From NCBI GenBank assembly GCA_004366205.1, contig SIRW01000090.1, positions 1 through 64,000 on the forward strand: a stretch of 64,000 nt of DNA, in the 5' to 3' direction. Below, piece after piece: positions 48,183 through 57,000 of the stretch (positions are counted from its first letter, which is position 1; each line of letters begins with the position of its first letter). The notes below the pieces were generated by a model. That model had not been told where the DNA came from and ran no database searches. It was given only the letters and a program-made list of their open reading frames with translations. Both the position numbers and the translations under genes were made by a program. The stretch comes from Actinomycetota bacterium (lineage in GTDB: Bacteria; Actinomycetota; Acidimicrobiia; Acidimicrobiales; CADCSY01).

Positions 48183-49071
48183 GCGTCGCGGCGATGCCGG
48201 CCGCCGCGAGCAGGGCGACGACGCCGAGCCCCGCCGCCAGCGCCGAGCCGCCCACCGGGGCGGTGGCGACGGTCGAGCGCCGGACCCCGGCGGTCCCGCT
48301 GCGGGCAGCCGGCGGGTCGGCAGGAAGCCGCAGGGTCACGCCGCGCGCGGCGAGGGCGCCGGGCGCCGCCCGCTCCTGGGTCGCGCCCGGGTCGCTCCCA
48401 GCCCGCCCGTCCGCGGCGGGCGCCTGGGGCGGTGGTGGCATCACCGTGGCGGGCGAGGACGACGCCGCCGGCGCGGCCGGCGCCGACGAGGGGGCCGGCG
48501 CCGGCGCGGCCGACTCGAGGAAGCCCTGGGTCACGAAGTACCGGCCGTCGCTGTCGCGGACGACCCCGATGCCCACGGCGTCGAAGCGGGGGCTCAGGAT
48601 GTTGGCCCGGTGGCCTTCGCTGGCCATGAGCCGGCGGTGGGCGTCGTCCACGTCGGGGTTGAGCGCCACGTTCTCGCCGAGCGAGCGGGCACCGAGGCGC
48701 TGGCGGGTCTGGGCGGTGAAGTACTCGTCGTTGTGCCAGATCGTGCCGGCGTCGGCCATGCGGGCGCTGTGCTCCTCGGCGATCACCCGCACGTCGTCGC
48801 GCCAGGCGAGCGCCGGCAGCCCGGCGGCCGCCCGGTCGCGGTTGACCAGCTCGAGCAGCCGGTCCGCCGCCTGCCGTACGACCCCCGGATCCGGCGGTTG
48901 CTCCCCCTGCCTCGCGGGCGGCGCCTCCTGCTCCTCGGGCGGCTCCTCCGGGCGGCACGAGCCCACGACCGAGGTCACCAGGTCGCACGCGTGGGCGTGC
49001 GGGGCGCCGGCCACCCCGAGGGCGGCGCCGGCCAGCATCGTCATCCCCAGGAACCTCACGATCCGTGCCAT
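48154..49071 (-). CDS. Secreted CAP/SCP-domain protein with C-terminal anchor
   Basis: 305 aa. Signal peptide 1-28, a Pro/Glu-rich linker, CAP domain at about 60-190 (LLELVNRDRAAAGLPALAWRDDVRVIAEEHSARMADAG..., SLGENVA, MASEGHRANILSPRFDAVGIGVV), a long Pro/Ala/Ser stalk, and a hydrophobic helix with RRALAPA end. The architecture resembles a surface-displayed YkwD-type protein. Two cysteines follow the signal (ACDLVTSVVGSCRPEE). Confidence 0.85.
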   Translation of the reverse strand: MARIVRFLGMTMLAGAALGVAGAPHAHACDLVTSVVGSCRPEEPPEEQEAPPARQGEQPPDPGVVRQAADRLLELVNRDRAAAGLPALAWRDDVRVIAEEHSARMADAGTIWHNDEYFTAQTRQRLGARSLGENVALNPDVDDAHRRLMASEGHRANILSPRFDAVGIGVVRDSDGRYFVTQGFLESAAPAPAPSSAPAAPAASSSPATVMPPPPQAPAADGRAGSDPGATQERAAPGALAARGVTLRLPADPPAARSGTAGVRRSTVATAPVGGSALAAGLGVVALLAAAGIAATLQRRALAPA

Positions 49072-49193
49072 GGGGACGTTCTCGACACCCTCCGTGAGCC
49101 TGGTGAGTCAACAACCGCACAACTCGCCACGGACACGTGGCCCGATCGGGTGAGGCCCGGCGCGGGTGCCGGTGGTGGCGCTAGACCGGAGGC

Positions 49194-49853
49194 ATGGACC
49201 GACCCGATCCGCAGCCCGTGCAGATCGCCGACGGTCCCGCGGTGGTGGCCGGCGACCTCACCGTCCCGGGAGGCGCCAAAGGGCTGGTGATCTTCGCCCA
49301 CGGCAGCGGCAGCAGCCGCCACAGCGGACGCAACAAGTCAGTGGCGGCGGCGCTGAACGACGCGGGCCTGGCCACGCTGCTCATGGACCTGCTCACCCGG
49401 GACGAAGAGGCGGTCGACCTGCGGACCCGCGAGCACCGCTTCGACATCCCCCTGCTCGGCCGCCGGCTGGTCGCGGCCGTGGACTGGGCGGGGACCGACG
49501 ACCGCTGCCGGGATCTCGCCGTCGGCTGCTTCGGCGCAAGCACCGGCGCCGCCGCCGCGCTCATCGCCGCGGCCGAGCGGCCCGAGGTGGTCAGGGCCGT
49601 CGTCTCGCGCGGCGGCCGCCCCGACCTGGCCGGTGGTGCCCTGGCCGCCGTGCGCTGCCCCACCCTCCTCATCGTCGGCGGGGAGGACCGTGTCGTGCTG
49701 GACCTGAACCGGCAGGCGGCCGCGCACCTGAGGGCGCCGGTCGTGGTGGAGGTCGTACCGGGAGCCGGGCACCTCTTCGAGGAGCCGGGAGCGCTCGATC
49801 AGGTCGCGATGCTGACCGCCGCCTGGTTCACCCGCCACCTGGACAGCGGGTGA
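49194..49853 (+). CDS. Alpha/beta hydrolase (dienelactone hydrolase family)
   Basis: 219 aa. Oxyanion region VIFAHGSGSSRHSGRN, nucleophile elbow GCFGASTGAAAAL (Ser), Asp in IVGGEDRVV and His in VPGAGHLFEE complete the triad. It resembles small hydrolases often fused or next to phosphoribosyltransferase domains; none is here. Substrate unknown. Confidence 0.85.
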   Translation: MDRPDPQPVQIADGPAVVAGDLTVPGGAKGLVIFAHGSGSSRHSGRNKSVAAALNDAGLATLLMDLLTRDEEAVDLRTREHRFDIPLLGRRLVAAVDWAGTDDRCRDLAVGCFGASTGAAAALIAAAERPEVVRAVVSRGGRPDLAGGALAAVRCPTLLIVGGEDRVVLDLNRQAAAHLRAPVVVEVVPGAGHLFEEPGALDQVAMLTAAWFTRHLDSG

Positions 49854-49866
49854 GCAGGCCCGGGGC

Positions 49867-50001
49867 TCAGGTCGCGGGCAGCAGCGGGTCCGGGTCGCCG
49901 GCTTCGACGTCGTGAGGCTCGTGCCAGCGGATGACGGCACCCAGGCGCCGGAACGTCGCCAGGACCCCAGGGCGCGCGGAGCGCGCGTGCGGCGTGCGCA
50001 T
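49867..50001 (-). CDS. Small hypothetical protein (44 aa)
   Basis: Below the ORF-track cutoff. ATG 50001 to a TGA at 49867 gives a peptide with a central helix (GVLATFRRLGAVIRWHEPHDVEAGDPDPLL). It fills the gap between the hydrolase and the DUF421 gene, on the same strand as the latter. No family recognised; could be noncoding. Confidence 0.35.
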   Translation of the reverse strand: MRTPHARSARPGVLATFRRLGAVIRWHEPHDVEAGDPDPLLPAT

Positions 50002-50057
50002 GACCGACACCTTCCCACATCCAGGACCGGGCAACCGCGCAGAAGGCGTGAAAGCGG

Positions 50058-50543
50058 TCACCCCGTGCGGTGCTCGTCGGGGCCGCCGTCCAGGTTCGTG
50101 CTGCCCTCCCGCAGCACGAACGAGATGCGCCCCTCCGCCTCCAGCACGCCGTAGGCGACGTCGGCCAGGTCGGCGATGCCGTGCTCCCGGGCGCTGCCGA
50201 GCAGGTCGTCGACCGAGATCCGCTCGCGCCGCAGCGCCGCGTCGTTCACCCGGCCGTCGTGCACCAGCACCACCGGGGTGCCCTCGATGCCCCGCCGCAG
50301 GAACCTCGAGCGCAGCGCCAGCCACGAGAACAGAAGCACCCACAGCACGATCGTCGACACGGCCAGCACGGCGCCCGTCGCCGAGCTGTCGTCGAGGGTG
50401 ACGGCGCTCTCGATCAGGTCGCCGAGCACCACGAGCAGCAGCAGCTCGAAGGCGCTCATCTCCGAGAGCGTCCGCTTGCCCATGGCCCGGGTCACACCCC
50501 AGAGCAGCAGGAACAGCACGCTGGCCCGGATCACGATCTCCAC
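50058..50543 (-). CDS. DUF421 (YetF-like) membrane protein
   Basis: 161 aa. Three N-terminal helices with VTRAMGKRTLSEMSAFELLLLVVLGDLIESAV, the DUF421 signature, then a soluble domain (GTPVVLVHDGRVNDAALRRERISVDDLLGSAREHGI, VLEAEGRISFVLRE). Function unknown; relatives are linked with spore coat or stress. GTG 50543 follows GAGGAGGG. Confidence 0.85.
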   Translation of the reverse strand: MEIVIRASVLFLLLWGVTRAMGKRTLSEMSAFELLLLVVLGDLIESAVTLDDSSATGAVLAVSTIVLWVLLFSWLALRSRFLRRGIEGTPVVLVHDGRVNDAALRRERISVDDLLGSAREHGIADLADVAYGVLEAEGRISFVLREGSTNLDGGPDEHRTG

Positions 50544-50553
50544 GGGACCCTCC

Positions 50554-51069
50554 TCACGGCAGCACCCACGTCGCCAGCTCCAGCTCGACCTGCCCGCCCG
50601 CGGCGTCGGCGACGGTGACCGTCGCCCGCTGACGGCCCGCGGCGCCCGGCGCCGCTCGCAGCCCGATGCGCACCCGGGCCTGCTCACCGGTAACGGCGAA
50701 GTGCCACCGCACGAGGTCGCCGTCGACCTGCTCGGCCGCAGGCGCAGGCACGGGATCGACACCGGTGAACGAGCCCAGGTACCCGGCGGGCAGGGCGACG
50801 GTGAGCCGACCACCCAGGCCGCCGCGGCGGCGGGCCGAGACCTCGATCGAGGCATCCATGCTTCCCCGGGTCACCGACGCGTGGGTGACGGCGACCTCGA
50901 GGCCGGCGCCGGCCGCCCGCACCTCGTGGCGCCGCACGCCGAGGGTGCCGGTGGCGCCAGCGGCGACGAAGACCGCCAGCAGCACGACAGCGGCGCGCCG
51001 GACGAGGACCGTGCGGGTCCGGACGGTGTGCGCCGCGCCGTCCGGCGCGGTCGGTGTGCTCGGCGGCAC
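50554..51069 (-). CDS. Hypothetical membrane-anchored beta-rich protein
   Basis: About 171 aa from GTG 51069 (TTG 51102 also possible). One N-terminal helix (RRAAVVLLAVFVAAGATGTLG) is followed by an extracytoplasmic beta-sandwich-like region with no cysteines (VTHASVTRGSMDASIEVSARR, LTVALPAGYLG). It lies 10 bp upstream of the DUF421 gene, so they are likely cotranscribed. No family recognised. Confidence 0.55.
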   Translation of the reverse strand: MPPSTPTAPDGAAHTVRTRTVLVRRAAVVLLAVFVAAGATGTLGVRRHEVRAAGAGLEVAVTHASVTRGSMDASIEVSARRRGGLGGRLTVALPAGYLGSFTGVDPVPAPAAEQVDGDLVRWHFAVTGEQARVRIGLRAAPGAAGRQRATVTVADAAGGQVELELATWVLP

Positions 51070-51112
51070 GGCGGAACCATTCCCCCGCGCGGACGCGGGC
51101 AACCCCTGGGCC

Positions 51113-51589
51113 TCAGCGCCGGTAGACGAGCGCCCGCCACTCGCCGGTGAGCGGCAGGGGGCTCAGCAGCTCACCGGACCGGAGGAGCCAGTCGAGCGTG
51201 TCCGCGTGCGGCGTGTCGGGCGGCGCGGCGACGATGAGGCCGTGCCGGGGGCTGTCCTGGAGCACGGCCCAGCGCCCCGGCAGCGGGTGGGACCGCTCGG
51301 CGAGCAGGGCGGCGGCTCGCGATCCCGCCCCGTGCTGGATGCCGAGGGCCACGTGCTCGACCCCCTTGCGGGTGCGCTCGTGGGGCATCCAGGTGCACAC
51401 CGGAACCGACGGCCCCCGGCCCGAGAACACGCCGAGGGTGCGGTCGTCGGGCGGAGCGAGCTCGGCGGGCAACCCCGGTTGCAGGTTCAGCCAGCCGCGG
51501 GTGGCGGCCACCTCGGCCATGGCGACGAGCACGTCGGTGCGCTCGTCGTGCCAGAAGGTGATGACCTCCGGCGGCCGGCGGCGCATCAC
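51113..51589 (-). CDS. Hypothetical protein
   Basis: 158 aa, soluble. FWHDERTDVLVAMAEVAATRGWLNLQPGLPAE and VPVCTWMPHERTRKGVEHVALGIQHGAG are distinctive, but I do not recognise the family. GTG 51589 overlaps the DoxX gene stop (GTGA), so it is coupled to that gene. Confidence 0.7.
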   Translation of the reverse strand: MMRRRPPEVITFWHDERTDVLVAMAEVAATRGWLNLQPGLPAELAPPDDRTLGVFSGRGPSVPVCTWMPHERTRKGVEHVALGIQHGAGSRAAALLAERSHPLPGRWAVLQDSPRHGLIVAAPPDTPHADTLDWLLRSGELLSPLPLTGEWRALVYRR

Positions 51590-52098
51590 GAGCTCCGGCC
51601 CGGCCGCCAGCACGCGCCGAGCAGGAAGGCGGCGCCCCCGCCGCCCGCCCCGGCGGCGATGGCGAGACCGGTCCAGCCGGCGAGCCCGTCGAGGCCGAGG
51701 AGGTGGTCGAGGCTGATCCGCCCCGCGCCGAGCGCGCCGAGGGCGACGCCCAGCACGGTGAGCACCATGACGTACTCCCAGCCCTCGCCGGGCCGGAAGA
51801 TGAAGAACCCGTTGCCGCGGTGGTTGATGATCCAAGCGACGAGCATGACCCCGACGACGGCTGCTGCGGCCAGCGGGGTCAGCAGGCCGGCAAGCAGCAG
51901 GGCGCCGGCGGCCAGCTCGGTGACGCTGGCGAGCCAGGCGTGCAGGCGGGCCGGCCGCATCCCCAGGCTGGCGAACCACCCGGCGGTGCCGTCGATGCGC
52001 CCGCCTCCGAAGATGTGGTTCCAGCCGTGGGCGATCATGACGGCACCGACCGCCAGTCGGAGCAGCAGCAGGGCGAGGTCGGTGGCGCCGGGGTCCAC
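51586..52098 (-). CDS. DoxX family membrane protein
   Basis: 170 aa, four helices; LALLLLRLAVGAVMIAHGWNHIFGGG and GWFASLGMRPARLHAWLASVTELAAGALLLAGLLTPLAAAAVVGVMLVAWIINH are the DoxX signature. Members are poorly understood, with links to thiosulfate oxidation and redox stress. GTG 52098 chosen from a weak Shine-Dalgarno GGA. Confidence 0.85.
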   Translation of the reverse strand: MDPGATDLALLLLRLAVGAVMIAHGWNHIFGGGRIDGTAGWFASLGMRPARLHAWLASVTELAAGALLLAGLLTPLAAAAVVGVMLVAWIINHRGNGFFIFRPGEGWEYVMVLTVLGVALGALGAGRISLDHLLGLDGLAGWTGLAIAAGAGGGGAAFLLGACWRPGRSS

Positions 52099-52162
52099 GG
52101 TTCCATCATCGCAGCCGCGCCCGGCCGCCACGGTCGGGGATCCCACCCCTCGACCCTTGACC

Positions 52163-52284
52163 GTTCTCGAGGCTCAGCGCACCGGAACCCGGCGCGCTCA
52201 GCCTCGAGTTCGCGCCGCCCGGGGTTCTCGAGGCTCAGCGCACCGGAACCCGGCGCGCTCAGCCTCGAGTTCGCGCCGCCCGGG
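52163..52284. repeat. Two exact tandem copies of a 61-bp palindromic unit
   Basis: Units 52163-52223 and 52224-52284 are identical. Each contains CTCGAGGCT...AGCCTCGAG as a 9-bp perfect inverted repeat with an AGCGC/GCGCT inner match, so each folds as a hairpin. They lie between the DoxX gene 5' end and the S4 protein 3' end. They may be a dispersed REP-like element; confirming that needs the rest of the genome. Confidence 0.8.
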
Positions 52285-52291
52285 GCGGCGG

Positions 52292-52657
52292 TCAGCGGGG
52301 GCGGGCGCGGAAGCGGTCGAGCTGGCGGCGCTCCCGCTTGGTCGGCCGGCCGGTGCCGCGGGCCCGCACGAACGCCGGGGGCGCATCGTCCCGCACGACC
52401 GGCGGGCTGTGATCCCGGTAGCAGGCCAGGGCCCGCGGTGCGCCGACCCGCTTGTCGATGGCGTCGAGCACCTCGAGCACCCGGGTGCGCCCGGGGACGG
52501 TCGCCTCCACCCGGTCGCCGACCCGGACGGTCGTCGCCGGCTTGGCGGGCGCGCCGTTGACGCGCACGTGGCCGCCCCGGCATGCGCCCGTCGCGGCCGA
52601 GCGGGTCTTGTAGATCCGCACCGCCCAGAGCCACCGGTCGACGCGCGCCTCGGCCAC
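52292..52657 (-). CDS. RNA-binding S4 domain protein (Hsp15-like)
   Basis: 121 aa. RVDRWLWAVRIYKTRSAATGACRGGHVRVNGAPAKPATTVRVGDRVEA is a canonical S4 domain; the basic C-terminus (GRPTKRERRQLDRF) completes the Hsp15/HslR pattern, which recycles peptidyl-tRNA-blocked 50S subunits. GTG 52657 is chosen with GGAG upstream. Confidence 0.88.
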   Translation of the reverse strand: MAEARVDRWLWAVRIYKTRSAATGACRGGHVRVNGAPAKPATTVRVGDRVEATVPGRTRVLEVLDAIDKRVGAPRALACYRDHSPPVVRDDAPPAFVRARGTGRPTKRERRQLDRFRARPR

Positions 52658-52693
52658 GCTCCATCGTCGCGCGCCGTCGTAGGCTCGGTGCCC

Positions 52694-52963
52694 ATGTGCC
52701 GGAACATCACGACGCTCCGAGGGCTCGAGCCGCCCGCCACCAGCGAGGAGATCGAGGCGGCCGCCCGGCAGTACGTCCGGAAGGTGAGCGGCGTGGCCAA
52801 GCCCTCGGGGGCGACCGGCGAGGCGTTCGAGCTCGCGGTGCGGCGCATCGCCGCCGCCACCACCGATCTGCTCGACACGCTGCCCGCCCGGCGCCAGCCT
52901 CGCAGGACGCTCCCCCCGCTGCGGCGCCCCGAGGTGCGCGCCCGGCTCGACCTCGACCGCTGA
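52694..52963 (+). CDS. DUF2277 family protein
   Basis: 89 aa. MCRNITTLRGLEPPATSEEIEAAARQYVRKVSG and a C-terminal RxxPRRTLPPLRRPE fit DUF2277, a small helical protein widespread in actinobacteria and alphaproteobacteria. Function unknown. Divergent from the S4 gene with only 36 bp between starts. Confidence 0.85.
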   Translation: MCRNITTLRGLEPPATSEEIEAAARQYVRKVSGVAKPSGATGEAFELAVRRIAAATTDLLDTLPARRQPRRTLPPLRRPEVRARLDLDR

Positions 52964-53068
52964 CCGGCGCCACGACCCACGTGATCGGCGGGCCGGCCGG
53001 GCGTCACCCGGCATGCGGCACCGCGGGTTCGGGTACCTCCGCCGGTAGCGTCCACCGGGAGGATCCGC

Positions 53069-53347
53069 ATGCGCGCCGAGGTACAGCACAACGTCGAGGC
53101 GTCCCGCTACGAGCTGGTCCACGACGGCCGGGTCGTCGGCGTCGCCGACTACCGCGTGCGGGACGGCGCCGTGGTGTTCCCCCACACCGAGGTCGATCCC
53201 GCCCTCCGGGGGCAAGGCCTCGCCGCCCAGCTCGTGCGCCACGCCCTCGACGACGTCCGGAGCACGGGCCGGCGCGTCGTGCCCTCGTGCTGGTACGTGG
53301 CCCGGTTCATCGACGACAACCCCGAGTACGCCGACCTCGTCGCCTGA
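53069..53347 (+). CDS. GNAT-like N-acetyltransferase (YidJ/NATD1 type)
   Basis: 92 aa mini-GNAT: ASRYELVHDGRVVGVADYRVRDGAVVFPHTEVDPALRGQGLAAQLVRHALDDVR, then CWYVARFIDDNPEYADLV. The LRGQGLA loop binds acetyl-CoA. Substrate unknown. Confidence 0.87.
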   Translation: MRAEVQHNVEASRYELVHDGRVVGVADYRVRDGAVVFPHTEVDPALRGQGLAAQLVRHALDDVRSTGRRVVPSCWYVARFIDDNPEYADLVA

Positions 53348-53366
53348 AGGCGACCCGCCCCGCGGA

Positions 53367-55166
53367 TCAGCGGTAGGCGGCCGCCTGGATGCGGTAGAGC
53401 TCGGCGTACCGACCGCCCCCGGCGAGGAGCTCGTCGTGCGTGCCGACCTCGACCACGCGGGCGCCGTCCAGCACGACGATGAGATCGGCCATCCGAACGG
53501 TCGAGAACCGATGGGAGACGAGCACGGTGATCCGGCCGTTGGTCCCGGCCCCGGGATCGCGCCTGGCGGCGTCGGCGTAGCGCTCGAACAGGGCGTGCTC
53601 CGTCTCGGCGTCGAGCGCCGCGGTGGGCTCGTCGAGCACGAGGAGCAGCGGGGCGTCCCGCATGAAGCCGCGGGCCAGTGCGAGCTTCTGCCACTGACCG
53701 AACGACACCTCCACGCCGCCGGGCCACGTCGGACCGAGCTGCGTCGCCAGCCCGGCGGTCAGGCGCTCCACCACGTCGCCGGCGCCGGCCCGACCCACCG
53801 CCGTGACCACCGCCGGCTCGTCGTTCAGGCGGGGGATGTCGCCGACGCCGATCGTGTGGCGGGCGACGAGCTCGAAGCGGAAGAAGTCCTGGAAGGCGCC
53901 GGCGAGCCGGGCACGCCACTCGTCGGGACGGATCGAGCAAAGGTCGACACCGTCGACCGTGATCCGACCCCTGGTCGGGCGGTAGTACTGGCAGAGGAGC
54001 TTCACGAGCGTCGTCTTCCCCGCCCCGTTCTCACCGACGACGGCGACGACCGCGCCGGCGGGGAGGTGCAGGTCGACGTCCTCGAGCACGAGCCGGTCGG
54101 TGCCGGGATAGGCGAACGAGACGCCCTCGAGCTGGATGCCCTCGGTCAGCCGGTCCGGCGCGGGCTGATCGGCGTCGACGACGAGGCCGGCTGCGTAGTC
54201 CTCCAGCCAGGCGAGCCGCTTGGAGCCGTCGAGCCAGATTCCGCGCAGGAAGCCGACCTCGCCGACGGTGGCCGCGATGTAGGCGGACAGCCGGGCGCCG
54301 GCGGCGAGCACGAGGAGCACGGCACCGGGTGAGGCATCGTGCCCCGACGACACGAAGACGATGGCGCCGACGTAGGCCAGCCCGAACACGGTCCAGGCCA
54401 CCGTGTGGGACACGGCGCTGCCCCACCGGGCGGCCGCCACCGGGGCGTACCAGCGCTCCCAGGCGGCGCGCCGGTCGGCGACGAGGCGCTCGCCGATGCC
54501 GGTGACGCGCACCTCCTTGCCGGGCGCGGCGGTCGTGGCGGTCTGGAACAGGTGCCGGGCGAGGCGCTCAGCCTGGGCGCCGCGCTCCTCGGCGGCCCGC
54601 TCGACACCCGGCCGCCAGGTGGAGGACAGCACCGTGGGCGCGGCGAACAGACCGAGCAGCGCCAGGGCGGGGTGGACCGACACCAGCAGACCGATGGTCA
54701 CGCTCAGACGCAGGATCCAGCCCGCGGTGGTGAACAGCGACATGTACAGGTGGTCGAGCACGAAGACCTGGTCGCGCAACACGGCAAGCCGGTCCAAGTG
54801 GTCCGGCCGCTCGTGGTGCTCGATGCTCGACACCGACGCCTGCAGCCGGGCGACGTGCGACTCGAGCGCGATGGTCACCCGGTCGCGGAAGCGCCGCTGC
54901 GTGCGGTCGCTCATCACCCGCAGGAACCACGTCGCGGTGGCCGAGACCCCCAGGCCCAGGGCGGCCACGTGGACCATCGTGCGGTTCGCCTCGAGCACCC
55001 CGTCGGCGAGGAGCATCAGCCACAGGGCCAGCAGGGCGTCAGGCAAGGCGGCGAGCAGCGACAGGCCGAACGCCACGACGAGCAGGCGGGGCTCGGCCTC
55101 GTAGCCCCGCTTGACCATCCGCCACATGGCGGGGATCGCCGGGGGTAGGTCGTCAGTCGAGGACAT
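53367..55166 (-). CDS. ABC exporter half-transporter with SFGQW signature
   Basis: 599 aa. Six-helix membrane domain, then an ATPase with Walker A GENGAGKTT, Walker B LLLVLDEPTAALD and H-loop SHRFSTV. The ABC signature reads SFGQW instead of LSGGQ, so the site it completes may hydrolyse ATP differently. ATG 55166 overlaps the partner gene by 14 nt, pointing to a heterodimer. Exported substrate unknown. Confidence 0.86.
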   Translation of the reverse strand: MSSTDDLPPAIPAMWRMVKRGYEAEPRLLVVAFGLSLLAALPDALLALWLMLLADGVLEANRTMVHVAALGLGVSATATWFLRVMSDRTQRRFRDRVTIALESHVARLQASVSSIEHHERPDHLDRLAVLRDQVFVLDHLYMSLFTTAGWILRLSVTIGLLVSVHPALALLGLFAAPTVLSSTWRPGVERAAEERGAQAERLARHLFQTATTAAPGKEVRVTGIGERLVADRRAAWERWYAPVAAARWGSAVSHTVAWTVFGLAYVGAIVFVSSGHDASPGAVLLVLAAGARLSAYIAATVGEVGFLRGIWLDGSKRLAWLEDYAAGLVVDADQPAPDRLTEGIQLEGVSFAYPGTDRLVLEDVDLHLPAGAVVAVVGENGAGKTTLVKLLCQYYRPTRGRITVDGVDLCSIRPDEWRARLAGAFQDFFRFELVARHTIGVGDIPRLNDEPAVVTAVGRAGAGDVVERLTAGLATQLGPTWPGGVEVSFGQWQKLALARGFMRDAPLLLVLDEPTAALDAETEHALFERYADAARRDPGAGTNGRITVLVSHRFSTVRMADLIVVLDGARVVEVGTHDELLAGGGRYAELYRIQAAAYR

Positions 55167-56967
55167 CGAGCGCCACCTCCCCCGCCGGTTCGGCCTCGCC
55201 GCCGAAGCGGCTGGCCTGCAGGTCGAACATCGTGCGGTAGCGGCCGCCGCGCGCCAGCAGCTCGGCATGGGTGCCCAGCTCGACGACCCGACCGCCCTCG
55301 AGCACGCAGATGCGATCGGCGTGGCGCACGGTCGAGAACCGGTGCGAGATCAAGATGGTGGTGGCGTGGCGCGTGGCGGCGAGGATGCGGTCGAAGATCT
55401 CGGCTTCACCCCGCACGTCGAGCTGGGCCGTCGGTTCGTCGAGGATCACCAGGCGCGCGCCTTGGCGCACGGCGCACAGCGCCCGGGCCAGCGCCACTCG
55501 CTGCCACTGCCCGCCGGACAGGTCCGTGCCGCCGCTGTAGCCGCGCGCGAGCACGGTGCCGAGGTCGGCGAGACCGGCCGCTCCCGCCTCCTCCAGCGCG
55601 GCGAGCACCACGTCGTCCGGGGCCCCCGCCGGAGCAACGTTGTCGCGCAGGGGGAGCTCGAATCGGATGAAGTCCTGGAACACGGCCGCCTCCTGCCGCC
55701 GCCACGACGTCAGATCGAGCTCGCGCAGGTCGACCCCGTCGACCTCGATGCTGCCGGCCTGCGGGTCGTAGAGGCGGCACAGCAGCTTGGCGAGGGTGGT
55801 CTTGCCGGCGCCGTTCACCCCGACGATGGCCAGGCTCGAACCGGCGGGAACCTCGAGGTCGAGGCCGTCGAGGACGACCTCGCCCGTGGTCGGGTAGGCG
55901 AAGGTGACGTCGCGGAAGCGCACCGACCCGGCCGGCATGCCCGTCGCCGGGACCGGCGTGGCGGGCGCCGGCGCCAGCGCCCCGATCGGCGCCATCGACT
56001 CCCGCAACCGCAGGACCGCCGCGGCCGGTGCCGACGCGCCGTCGAGCGCCCACGACAAGCCGCCGAAGGCGATCATGGACGTGCCCACCGCCACCTGGGC
56101 GTACACGACCACCTGCCCGAGGTCGAGGCGGCCGTCAAGCGCGGCCGCAGCCAGCGACCAGAACACCACGACGTTGGCGACGGTCACCAGCAGGACGCTG
56201 CCGAGCACCGGCCGCTCGCGCAGCCGGGTGGCCTCCCACTGCAGGTCGAAGAGGCGACGCCGCCGGTCGACGAAGCGCTCGAGCGTCCAGTCCGCCAGCC
56301 CGAACAGCCGCAGCTCCTTCGCCGCCGGCGGGTCGACGGCGAGGCGGTAGGCGTACTCGGCGTGGCGCTGCGCCTCGCGCACAGGGTCGGTGTTGCGGTC
56401 CTTCCACACGCCGCTCTCCCGCAGCAGCCAGTGCGTCGCCAGCCACGCCCCCGCCAGCACCAGCGGCGCCCACCAGGCGTAGGTGGCGAGCACGATCGCC
56501 GCGCCCACGCCGCCGAGGAACTCGACCAGGCCCGAGGCGATGAAGTCCATCGAGATCGACAGGGGCGGGCCGGCGTGGCCGAGGTCGAAGTCCCTGGCCA
56601 TGGTCAGATCGTTCGTGAGCTCGGGGTCCTCGAGGTGCCCCATGCCCGGCGGCTCGACGCAGGTCGTGGTCAGCTCGTCGTACAGCCAGGCTGCGGTGCG
56701 GCTCCCGAGGTTGGCGCCGACCGCCTGGTGCAGGGGCGACAGGACCTGCAGCAGCACGAACACCACGCCGACCAAAGCGAGCGGCCCGCGCAGGCCCGCA
56801 CCCTGCTGGACCGCACCCACGAGCACCCCCATGGCCACGGCGAACAGCGCGGGAAGCGCGCCCCGAGCCACCAGGATGGACCACCACGCCACGGTGAGGC
56901 CGGGCGCCGCCTTCGGCAGCACGCCGAAGAACCGCCACTCGTTGCGCGCCCGCAGCCTGTCGATCAC
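55153..56967 (-). CDS. ABC exporter half-transporter (canonical signature)
   Basis: 604 aa. Six helices, then ATPase motifs Walker A GVNGAGKTT, LSGGQWQRVALARAL, Walker B LVILDEPTAQLD and SHRFSTVRHAD, all canonical. GTG 56967. It is the first gene of the heterodimeric exporter. No peptide, siderophore or antibiotic gene is close enough to suggest a cargo. Confidence 0.88.
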   Translation of the reverse strand: MIDRLRARNEWRFFGVLPKAAPGLTVAWWSILVARGALPALFAVAMGVLVGAVQQGAGLRGPLALVGVVFVLLQVLSPLHQAVGANLGSRTAAWLYDELTTTCVEPPGMGHLEDPELTNDLTMARDFDLGHAGPPLSISMDFIASGLVEFLGGVGAAIVLATYAWWAPLVLAGAWLATHWLLRESGVWKDRNTDPVREAQRHAEYAYRLAVDPPAAKELRLFGLADWTLERFVDRRRRLFDLQWEATRLRERPVLGSVLLVTVANVVVFWSLAAAALDGRLDLGQVVVYAQVAVGTSMIAFGGLSWALDGASAPAAAVLRLRESMAPIGALAPAPATPVPATGMPAGSVRFRDVTFAYPTTGEVVLDGLDLEVPAGSSLAIVGVNGAGKTTLAKLLCRLYDPQAGSIEVDGVDLRELDLTSWRRQEAAVFQDFIRFELPLRDNVAPAGAPDDVVLAALEEAGAAGLADLGTVLARGYSGGTDLSGGQWQRVALARALCAVRQGARLVILDEPTAQLDVRGEAEIFDRILAATRHATTILISHRFSTVRHADRICVLEGGRVVELGTHAELLARGGRYRTMFDLQASRFGGEAEPAGEVALDVLD

Positions 56968-57000
56968 GCCCCGCTCCTCCGTCCGGGTGCCCCGCCCCCG

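Noticed and set aside
52035-52664. ORFs with repeated RLSAPxxGALSLE / AERAGFRCAEPRE peptides
   Set aside because: These are translations of the 61-bp hairpin repeats, not protein repeats.
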